Positions 1 to 6,255 of a DNA stretch of 35,109 bases are shown piece after piece. The DNA lies in the NCBI GenBank assembly GCA_013815325.1, contig JACDGM010000047.1, positions 1 through 35,109 on the forward strand. The letters are read 5' to 3'. Within the stretch, counting starts at the first letter, position 1. Every line of letters begins with the position of its first letter. Source of the DNA: Chthoniobacterales bacterium. Lineage in GTDB: Bacteria > Verrucomicrobiota > Verrucomicrobiia > Chthoniobacterales > UBA10450. The notes under the pieces were generated by a model. It was not told the origin of the DNA and made no database searches. It worked only from the letters and a program-made list of their open reading frames with translations. A program made the position numbers and the translations under genes.

Positions 1-1418
1 ATCTGCTGCTCGCGCACGTCCGCGCGTAGAATTTCGAACGTCTGGCGCAACGCGGTGTGGGCATCGATGGGTTGAAGTTCGAGCCGCAACTTGCCGCCAG
101 TGATGCGGGTGAGATCGAGCAGGTCATCGACGAGTTGCGCCTGGAGGGCGATGCCCTTGGCGATGACCGCGAGATTCTCGCGCACTTGGGGCAGGACCGT
201 CGCGTCATCGGCAAGCGAGGTGGCGAGAAGCAGCGCGGGGTTGAGTGGTGTGCGCAGCTCGTGCGAGAGCGCGGCGAGGAAATCGTCCTTGGCCCGGGTC
301 GCCGCCTCGGCCCGCGTTTTGGCAGCCTCTGCGCTCAAGCGCAAGGCTTCGGCGGTTTCAAAAAGCATGCGAGCTCGCGCTTCGCTTTCACGCAGCGCTT
401 CCTCTGCCTGCTTGCGCTCAATCGTGATGGCGACCGTGCGAGTCACGATCTCGACCAACTGCTGGTCGGCTGGGCTGGGGTCGCGGGGGTTGCGGTAGTA
501 GATGGCAAATGTGCCCAGAACTCTCTGATCGGACGAGAAGATGGGCGTGGTAAAACAGCCACGGAGTCCGAGCGCAACCACCTCAGCGCTGAATGTGGGC
601 CAACGCTTCTCCACCGCGAAGTCGTGGACGACAGTCGGCTCGCCTGACACCACGGCCGCGCTGCACGCGCTAAGTTGCAAGCGAGCGTCGAGTCCTTTGG
701 TTGCCTGTGAGTAACTCGCTGGCAGGCTGGGCGCGGCGACGTATCCAAAATGGTGGCCGTCTTCCTCCAGCAGATGAATGGCGACCACGAAGTCATCCTG
801 CGACTGGCTCTCCATCGAGCGCGCGAGGAAATCAAGCACCTGCTCGAGTGTTGCGCCTTCGACCAGTTTTTGGAGCGCATCCTTCTGAAAATTCACCACC
901 ATTTCCGCACGCTTGCGCTCGTCGATCTCCGTGCGCAGTTGCTCGTTCAAATTATCCGATGCTTCGGTCAGTTCGTGCTGGCGCACCGATCCGAGCATCA
1001 ATGCTGTGTTCATCGCTTGCATCTTTTCAAGAGAGAGAACGGTCTCGGTCACTTGAATCATGACTCCTACCGGGAGTCCCTCGGCAATCGTCGGCCACAT
1101 CGTATAAGACCAGAAGACAGGATGCGGTTTGGAATGTTGCTGCTCTGTGTGGCTCGCGGGCGTTCCTGTGCGGAAAACGCGATCGATCAACGTCAGGCAC
1201 GCTTCCGTTTCGGAGAGCAGTTCGCAGAATTCTTTTCCGACGAGTTGTTCGGTTGGCTTATCCAATAGGCGGCAAAAGGCGGGATTGACGTAGCGCACGA
1301 TGTGGCTGGCCCCCTCCACCGTCGCTATTGGCAAAGGCGCGCGGTCGGTGATGGCAAGACACAAGCTCGCCAAGTCGGGAGAGTGGTGTGTGCCTGAGGT
1401 TGGTTTCTCCGCTTTCAT
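1..1418 (-). CDS. PAS-GAF sensor histidine kinase (partial, 3' end outside window)
   Basis: An uninterrupted minus-strand frame of 472 codons runs from the ATG at 1418-1416 to the window edge, so the C-terminus is missing. Residues about 25-125 look like a PAS sensor domain and about 187-330 like a GAF domain, joined by coiled-coil-like charged linkers. The H-box of a HisKA dimerisation domain is read as LSHELRTPLNP with the predicted phospho-accepting His386, followed by the typical LVDDLLDLTRI helix. The ATPase domain, and any receiver domain, lie outside. No transmembrane segment is visible, so it is probably cytosolic and senses a soluble or redox signal. It starts 36 nt after the stop of the KaiC-like gene on the same strand, which suggests one transcript and a shared pathway. 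No clear Shine-Dalgarno precedes this ATG. Plus-strand frames here are shadows. The family call is firm; the signal and partner are unknown. Confidence 0.9.
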   Translation of the reverse strand, partial: MKAEKPTSGTHHSPDLASLCLAITDRAPLPIATVEGASHIVRYVNPAFCRLLDKPTEQLVGKEFCELLSETEACLTLIDRVFRTGTPASHTEQQHSKPHPVFWSYTMWPTIAEGLPVGVMIQVTETVLSLEKMQAMNTALMLGSVRQHELTEASDNLNEQLRTEIDERKRAEMVVNFQKDALQKLVEGATLEQVLDFLARSMESQSQDDFVVAIHLLEEDGHHFGYVAAPSLPASYSQATKGLDARLQLSACSAAVVSGEPTVVHDFAVEKRWPTFSAEVVALGLRGCFTTPIFSSDQRVLGTFAIYYRNPRDPSPADQQLVEIVTRTVAITIERKQAEEALRESEARARMLFETAEALRLSAEAAKTRAEAATRAKDDFLAALSHELRTPLNPALLLATSLADDATVLPQVRENLAVIAKGIALQAQLVDDLLDLTRITGGKLRLELQPIDAHTALRQTFEILRADVREQQ

Positions 1419-1454
1419 AATGAGAGGAGGTGCGCTCCATCCATAAATTTCGAG

Positions 1455-3023
1455 CTACTTCGTAGCCTTCGGCTCCGGGGAGGTTTCATCCAACTGCCGC
1501 TTGCGCGGGCCGGTGCGCCGAGGAATTCCTGTGCTCAGCCCTTCGTAGTCGGTGATTCGTGGGCCGATGACCACCACGCCTTCGTCTGTGATGACGTATT
1601 CGCGAACATCTTTGCTGTGATTGCCGCCGCGCATTTTGATCACGACCATCACTTTGCGCAATTGGCCATCGATCTCCACATAACGCAGGCGGATAATATC
1701 ATCGGTCAGGAACGAGATCGTATAATGGCTGAAGGAAAGCGCGGTAAATGTGTCCTCCACTTCCACCGTGCTGAGAATCGTGACCCCCGCGCCCGTCAAC
1801 GCTCCGATCATCCGATAGAGCGACTCGCGAAAATCGGTGCGGAAACCGGGCGCCAAAGCCATCTCGAAGCCAACCAGAGAATCGATCACCAGCCGTTTTG
1901 CGCCCACTCTTTCGATCGCATCCAGGATCTCCTGCATGGTTTCGTCCACGGAGAGATCGAGCGGACGAAGGTAAAGGATTTCGAGTTTTCCCTTTTCCTG
2001 CGGCGTTTTTAGATTCAAACCAAAATTGTCGGCGCGGTCCGCGTATCCTTTCGGGCGTTCTTCGAAGATGGCCATGATTCCCGGTTCCCCATGGCGAAGG
2101 CCTTCTGCAATAAATTGCGTGGCGAGCGCCGATTTTCCCGTCCCCGAGGGTCCTGCCACGAGGAAACTGTCGCCTTCGAGAATGCCCCCGCCCATCATCT
2201 TGTCCAACTCGGGGATCCCAACGGAAAGCCGCCGCCGCCGCGCCGGTTTGCTTCTCTTGCCGATCAATCCAAGCGTGCGCGAGAATGCTTGCAACCCGGC
2301 GGCGCTGATGCGGATCGTGTGCAACCCCGGCACCGAGTCCTGCCCGCGCAGCTTCATGATTTGCAATTTACGCACCACGGAATTTCTCTCCGGCACCTGC
2401 GAAAGCCAGAAGAGCCCATCGGCGATGGTGAAGATCGCATTGTCGCGGACCTCCGCCGGGTCGTATTCGCCGACCAGCAGCGTGGTGGCCTGCCAACTAG
2501 TGAGAAACTGGGCGAGGCGCTGGATGAACGATTGCATTTCCAATTCGCTATTGGTGCTCATCGCTTTCCGCACCATAGTGCGAAAGGAATCCACCACCAC
2601 GAGATTCGGACTGCGCGCCGTGACCTGTTTGGTAATTTCACCGAGGACTGCATCTAAATTCTGCTCCAGCACCACGTTGCTTAGATTAATAAAGCGGATG
2701 GCCTGGCCCAGCTTGGATCCGTCGAAGAAAGAATATTGCTGCTGATAGCGCAGCATTTTTATGGCCGGTTCGCCGAGGACGGTGAAATAGAGCGCCGGTT
2801 TCTTGGCCGTAGCATTGGCGAAAACGATCTGATGCGCCAGCGTGGTTTTGCCGCAACCGGGCGTGCCCGCGATGATGTTGAAGGAGAATTCCGGGATGCC
2901 GCCGCCCATGATGTCGTCCAGGCCGCGCACGCCGGTCGGGATCTTGTGGATCGTGACTTTAGCCGGTGAGCTTGGTTTTTTTTTCGGCTGTATGCGCCTG
3001 GCCGCGTCATTTGTTTTTTTCAT
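1455..3023 (-). CDS. KaiC-like double-domain RecA-fold ATPase
   Basis: This 522-aa protein has two tandem KaiC/RAD55-type ATPase domains, the layout of the KaiC clock protein. Domain 1 has Walker A GTPGCGKT (53-60) and Walker B LVVVDSF (141-147). Domain 2 has Walker A GPSGTGKS (291-298), the catalytic Glu pair E321-E322 in IFEERP, and Walker B RLVIDSL (377-383). In domain 1 the position of the Glu pair reads VLGEP, so it may bind ATP but hydrolyse it poorly. A Ser/Thr-rich stretch SFSHYTISFLT (430-440) falls near the region phosphorylated in cyanobacterial KaiC, but the exact residues are not conserved. The start is well supported by AAAGGAG 6 nt before ATG. It overlaps the upstream 149-aa gene by 17 nt and is followed by a histidine kinase. 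No KaiA or KaiB is in view, so a signalling rather than a proven clock role is the safer reading. Confidence 0.93.
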   Translation of the reverse strand: MKKTNDAARRIQPKKKPSSPAKVTIHKIPTGVRGLDDIMGGGIPEFSFNIIAGTPGCGKTTLAHQIVFANATAKKPALYFTVLGEPAIKMLRYQQQYSFFDGSKLGQAIRFINLSNVVLEQNLDAVLGEITKQVTARSPNLVVVDSFRTMVRKAMSTNSELEMQSFIQRLAQFLTSWQATTLLVGEYDPAEVRDNAIFTIADGLFWLSQVPERNSVVRKLQIMKLRGQDSVPGLHTIRISAAGLQAFSRTLGLIGKRSKPARRRRLSVGIPELDKMMGGGILEGDSFLVAGPSGTGKSALATQFIAEGLRHGEPGIMAIFEERPKGYADRADNFGLNLKTPQEKGKLEILYLRPLDLSVDETMQEILDAIERVGAKRLVIDSLVGFEMALAPGFRTDFRESLYRMIGALTGAGVTILSTVEVEDTFTALSFSHYTISFLTDDIIRLRYVEIDGQLRKVMVVIKMRGGNHSKDVREYVITDEGVVVIGPRITDYEGLSTGIPRRTGPRKRQLDETSPEPKATK

Positions 3024-3456
3024 TCTGGTCTCCTTTACTAAAATCCAAATCGTTAGGGGAAATTTTCGGCCAAACCTCGCGCATCAGACCCAGCGTTAAG
3101 TTTTCGCCGATAAAGGCCACGAGCAAGCCGAGTAAGTGGGCGAGCAGAACAACGCCGCCCTCGAAAATCTCCTTAGGATCAACTTGCGCTTCAGATTCAG
3201 ATAACCCCTGCAATGAGCCATCCGCTTTGACCTGGGCCACGCGCAGCCACGGAACTTCCGCGTTAGCCAGCGCGAGCGCGCGCGAAACAAGCGCACGAAA
3301 ACCGACGCTGCCCATAAACGTCGTCAACTGAGGGCGCAGCTTCTCACTAACATGAAAGGCCGCGGAAATTTTTGCTCCGGAAGTTTTACTTTTCCCCGTT
3401 TCATAAGCGATGAGACGCCGGGATAAATCCCGCATCTGTGGCGTGGCTCGGCTCAT
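3007..3456 (-). CDS. conserved-looking protein of unknown function, first gene of the KaiC-like operon
   Basis: I do not recognise this 149-aa protein. The N-terminal half is basic and polar. Residues about 100-130 form a hydrophobic, Leu/Val/Gly-rich segment that could be one membrane helix or a buried amphipathic helix. The C-terminus is charged and ends in Lys/Asn-rich residues. It overlaps the KaiC-like start by 17 nt, which implies translational coupling and a shared function, perhaps as an adaptor or membrane tether for the ATPase. The dispersed 9-mer family is represented inside it (TCGTTAGGG at 3050-3058), where it encodes Pro-Asn-Asp. The ATG at 3456 directly abuts an upstream TAA, and no strong ribosome-binding site is visible. 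Confidence 0.7.
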   Translation of the reverse strand: MSRATPQMRDLSRRLIAYETGKSKTSGAKISAAFHVSEKLRPQLTTFMGSVGFRALVSRALALANAEVPWLRVAQVKADGSLQGLSESEAQVDPKEIFEGGVVLLAHLLGLLVAFIGENLTLGLMREVWPKISPNDLDFSKGDQNEKNK

Positions 3457-3745
3457 TTAGACGATCCGGTAAATAAACGCCTCAGGTGTGCGACTTCCTT
3501 TGCACCCTTCTTGCGCTTTTTCGTTTAATGATTCGCGTTCTCCGCATGAGTCAAATCCTTTGACCGCCGATCCGCATTCCGGTCGCGCCGGTCCCCGCGG
3601 CAGTCGCAAGGTATACATGACTCGCTGAAAAAAGGAGAAGCCCAATTATTCTTCCGTTCATCCGCTCCCTGCCGGCCTCGCGCTGAACCCGGCGCGAGCC
3701 TGCAAAAAATTTTGCGCGGCTCCTCAAGGTGGCCTAAGTAACTCC
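3457..3745. other. intergenic region between two divergent transcription units
   Basis: This 289-nt stretch separates the minus-strand KaiC-like operon from the plus-strand gene at 3746 and must hold promoters for both. A 62-codon minus-strand frame fills 3457-3645, but its composition is not protein-like and it is not called. An AAGGTGG at about 3726-3732 could be the ribosome-binding site of the gene at 3746, although the spacing is long. No confident -35/-10 pair was found. Confidence 0.4.
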
Positions 3746-4387
3746 ATGGCCGAGCACGACTCAGACCGGGCTTGGAATGAATACGAGTGGGAGCGGTTTC
3801 TCCAGCAGCAGGATCAAAAGACGGAGAAGTATATGGAGCTACTCGAAAAATATATCGACGATCCGCGGCGTGACGAGATTGTCGCGCGCGAGATGGGCTG
3901 GTGCCATTCCAAGGACGATCCCGCGAGCGAATGGCAGGATGAAGAGGTTGAGAGCGAGGAGGAGGATCTCGCCCCCGCCGATCTCATCAACGATTGCACC
4001 GAGACGTTCGAGCAACATGTGCTCTATCGCGCCTCGTTTAACCTAACGATTTGGATCGACCGGCTCTTCGACACCAACGGCGCCCTGCAAAACGACCCGG
4101 CGGCGGTCAAGCTCGCGACCCATGCCGCGGTAGCGGCCGCGAAGCTGGCAGCGGCGTTGAGTGATGAAGAGGCCGAAGAGCTCGGAATGACGATCGCTTA
4201 TCTGAAGCGGTCGTTGAAAGCGATCACCGTGGCGATGGACGCGGCGGCGCAGCTCCTCGCCGAGAAATCCATCACGCGGGGACAGCACGGCGCTTTGCAG
4301 CAGCGCCTTTTCCAGGTACGCGACGGGATCATCCTGCTCATGGGTGAATTCCGCGGCGAGTGGTTGCGCCGTTACGGCAGCTTATAG
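3746..4387 (+). CDS. acidic protein of unknown function
   Basis: This 213-aa protein is not recognised. Its N-terminal 80 residues are very acidic and aromatic, with EYEWERF near the start and an EEVESEEEDLAPAD stretch. The C-terminal two thirds look all-helical and Ala/Leu-rich, with repeated small residues around 125-160. No signal peptide, membrane helix or metal motif is visible, so it is probably cytosolic. Codon use matches its neighbours and the frame is clean. One copy of the dispersed motif (CCTAACGAT at 4042-4050) lies in frame and encodes Leu-Thr. It ends 160-190 nt before the sigma-factor gene on the same strand, but no functional link is evident. Confidence 0.75.
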   Translation: MAEHDSDRAWNEYEWERFLQQQDQKTEKYMELLEKYIDDPRRDEIVAREMGWCHSKDDPASEWQDEEVESEEEDLAPADLINDCTETFEQHVLYRASFNLTIWIDRLFDTNGALQNDPAAVKLATHAAVAAAKLAAALSDEEAEELGMTIAYLKRSLKAITVAMDAAAQLLAEKSITRGQHGALQQRLFQVRDGIILLMGEFRGEWLRRYGSL

Positions 4388-4430
4388 GGCTTCCGAACTT
4401 TGAAGGCTGTGGTGAATAGGTTCTATTTTT

Positions 4431-4497
4431 CTCGCTCGTCCTCGTCCTCCTTCTCGTTCTCGATCCGCTCCCATTCGAGGACGAGGAGAAGGACGCC
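4431..4497. repeat. purine/pyrimidine low-complexity inverted segment
   Basis: A pyrimidine-rich run of CTCGTCCT-type units (4431-4456) is followed by its purine-rich counterpart of CGAGGACGAGG-type units (4476-4495). CGTCCTCG at 4437-4444 and CGAGGACG at 4476-4483 are exact reverse complements, and CCTTCTC and GAGAAGG form a second pair nearby, so an imperfect hairpin is possible. It lies between the unknown gene at 3746-4387 and the sigma-factor gene, and could act in termination or be a simple-sequence relic. Confidence 0.4.
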
Positions 4498-4576
4498 GAC
4501 GACGAATGGCAGCCCGCCCGACCGGAAGCGACGCCTCGTTACCCATTGAATGAATCGGGAACTCCCCCGTCGAAGC

Positions 4577-5185
4577 ATGGATACGGAAGCGACTCCAGCA
4601 GAGGTCGATGTCCCGGACGCTGAACTGGTGCAGCAAGCCCAAAGCGGTGACACGGCGGCCTTCGACCAGCTCGTGAGTCGTTACCGCAGCCGGATTTTTG
4701 GGATGATTTACAACATGGTGCATAACGAGCAGGATGCTTGGGATCTTGCGCAAGACAGCTTCGTCAAAGCGTGGAAATCGATCGGGCGCTTCCGCGGCCA
4801 ATCCTCCTTTTACACGTGGATCTACCGCATCGTTATGAACGTGACGATCGACTCGCTGCGCAAGAAGCAGGTTCAAGGCGGCGCGGAGTTCGACGACACG
4901 ATTCAACTCAAGGAGATCGACCCCGCCTCGCGCACCGTCCCTCATGCCGACGCGCTCCCGCACGAGCAGATGGAGCACAAGGAGATTCGCGGCCGGATCG
5001 ACGCCGCCATCGCGGAGCTCTCGCCGGAACATCGCGCTGTTATTTTAATGAAGGAAATCGAAGGGATGCAATATCACGAGATCGCGGAGTCGTTAGGCTG
5101 TTCCATCGGCACAGTCATGTCGCGCTTGTTTTATGCGCGCAAAAAATTGCAGGGTTTGCTCCGGGATGTTTATGAAAACGTTTGA
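4577..5185 (+). CDS. ECF-type RNA polymerase sigma factor (sigma-E/RpoE-like)
   Basis: This 202-aa protein is a group 4 sigma factor that would direct RNA polymerase to a small regulon. Region 2 is clear (FDQLVSRYRSRIFGMIYNMV, then a DAWDLAQDSFVKAW core-binding and -10 recognition helix, then FRGQSSFYTWIYRIVMN). Region 4 has the helix-turn-helix LSPEHRAVILMKEIEGMQY...IAESLGCSIGTVMSRLFYARKKL. Region 3 is absent, as expected for the family. An in-frame ATG nine codons upstream (4550) is an alternative start; neither has a convincing Shine-Dalgarno. The gene overlaps the next gene by 14 nt, the common arrangement of a sigma factor with its anti-sigma factor. The motif TCGTTAGGC at 5090-5098 sits inside region 4 and encodes the conserved Ser-Leu-Gly. 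Confidence 0.93.
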   Translation: MDTEATPAEVDVPDAELVQQAQSGDTAAFDQLVSRYRSRIFGMIYNMVHNEQDAWDLAQDSFVKAWKSIGRFRGQSSFYTWIYRIVMNVTIDSLRKKQVQGGAEFDDTIQLKEIDPASRTVPHADALPHEQMEHKEIRGRIDAAIAELSPEHRAVILMKEIEGMQYHEIAESLGCSIGTVMSRLFYARKKLQGLLRDVYENV

Positions 5186-5693
5186 AGAAAAGTGGACCGC
5201 CTGGATCGATGACGAGCTGAACGAGAGCGAGCGCGCGGAATTTGAAGCCGCGCTCGAAGATCGCGCCGCGGCGGAGGCGGATAAAAATCAGACGCACAAA
5301 CTGGGCGCGCTTCTGAAGGAGCAATTGCAACCGCGCGCGATGGGAAACGAGGCGTTTTTCCATCACCAACTGCGTGAGCGGATCGAACGCGAGACGGCCT
5401 CGCCGGCGGCCCGCGCGACGCCCGCCCTGCGCCAGACCTGGTGGTCGATTCGCCGGCTTCTCTCGCTCGGCGCCGCGTCGCTCGCGGTCTTTGCGGTCTG
5501 CACGTTTTTAGTCATGCGCGAAGAGCCCGCGCCGAACCAATCGCAATACCTCACACATATTCTGAACTCGCGCGTCGATCCCGGAATGAATCCAGACGCG
5601 ACCGTCTCCATTTTTCAGACCAAGGATGATCGCGCGACCGTGCTCTGGGTCGATGGGTTGAAATCGCTCCCGAGCGACTACGCCGCGAAGTGA
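5172..5693 (+). CDS. probable membrane anti-sigma factor
   Basis: This 173-aa protein starts inside the 3' end of the sigma gene. Residues 1-50 resemble the cytosolic helical part of anti-sigma factors (WTAWIDDELNESERAEFEAAL is the typical opening of such proteins). One membrane helix spans about 95-115, leaving a C-terminal domain of about 58 residues outside the membrane. No CxxC or HxxxCxxC zinc-binding motif is visible, so it is not a ZAS-type anti-sigma factor. The alternative ATG at 5166 would add two residues. It would hold the ECF factor inactive until an envelope signal arrives. The assignment rests mostly on position, overlap and topology. Confidence 0.75.
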   Translation: MKTFEEKWTAWIDDELNESERAEFEAALEDRAAAEADKNQTHKLGALLKEQLQPRAMGNEAFFHHQLRERIERETASPAARATPALRQTWWSIRRLLSLGAASLAVFAVCTFLVMREEPAPNQSQYLTHILNSRVDPGMNPDATVSIFQTKDDRATVLWVDGLKSLPSDYAAK

Positions 5694-5696
5694 CTA

Positions 5697-6179
5697 ATGT
5701 GCCGCATCCTTTTCGCCGCGCTCACCGGGGCTGCATTGTTGCTCTCAACCGTTGCGCCCGCAAGCGCTGGTAAACCGCGGCGAGGCGCTCAGCCGGGAAG
5801 ATCTGGCAAGAAGGTTTGGAGCGGTTTGGTCGTGGCCACGAATGCCGCAAAGCCGCTGCCGGCCACTCCGACTGAACTGCACCGACTCGATGGCACGTTG
5901 CGACGCACATTCGGCTACAATCAATTTGAAGTAATCGGCCAATCCCGCCGAGCGCTGCAAAATGGCGAGGCCAATTGGCTGGCCGTGAGCAAACATTTCT
6001 CGCTTCATGTCGATCCGCGCGGCGTTTCGAGTGATGGTTATCGGGTCAATCTTCAATTGTTTCAGGACCGCCAGATATTGTTGGAAACCGATGCGACCTT
6101 GAGCACGAGTAGTCCGCTCGTCATAAGGGGCCCCCAAGTTGGGGCAGGTCAATTGCTGCTTTTGCTCGTCGTGCAGTAG
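5697..6179 (+). CDS. small exported protein of unknown function, third gene of the sigma operon
   Basis: This 160-aa protein starts 3 nt after the anti-sigma stop codon. It has a clear signal peptide (hydrophobic FAALTGAALLLSTVAPASA, predicted cleavage after about residue 24) followed by a basic region. The mature part has alternating hydrophobic residues suggestive of beta-structure, such as VNLQLFQDRQILLETDATL, and a hydrophobic Leu/Val C-terminus. I do not recognise the family. Its position suggests a periplasmic or outer-membrane partner or target of the sigma/anti-sigma pair. Confidence 0.75.
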   Translation: MCRILFAALTGAALLLSTVAPASAGKPRRGAQPGRSGKKVWSGLVVATNAAKPLPATPTELHRLDGTLRRTFGYNQFEVIGQSRRALQNGEANWLAVSKHFSLHVDPRGVSSDGYRVNLQLFQDRQILLETDATLSTSSPLVIRGPQVGAGQLLLLLVVQ

Positions 6180-6201
6180 TAGTGGTGCCTAACCATGGGT
6201 C

Positions 6202-6225
6202 CAATAGGTCCCATCGGTCCTATTG
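6202..6225. promoter_or_regulatory. 7-bp inverted repeat upstream of the M1 aminopeptidase gene
   Basis: CAATAGG (6202-6208) and CCTATTG (6219-6225) are exact inverted repeats 10 nt apart, and the segment also holds three GGTCC direct repeats. It lies 31 nt before the aminopeptidase ATG and 22 nt after the previous gene, so it could be an operator or a weak hairpin. No T-run follows it. Confidence 0.35.
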
Positions 6226-6255
6226 CAGCGCGACCGCCGCGACGTTAAATGCCTT

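Noticed and set aside
57..1268. Several long plus-strand open frames (57-647, 91-498, 750-1268)
   Set aside because: They are antisense shadows of the histidine kinase, whose minus-strand frame is unbroken and carries recognisable PAS, GAF and H-box sequence.
1455..3023. Calling the KaiC-like gene a circadian clock gene
   Set aside because: No kaiA or kaiB, altered first active site, and the phosphorylation region is not residue-for-residue conserved.
3457..3645. 62-codon minus-strand frame directly upstream of the 149-aa gene
   Set aside because: Composition is not protein-like, it has no ribosome-binding site, and it fills what must be a promoter region.
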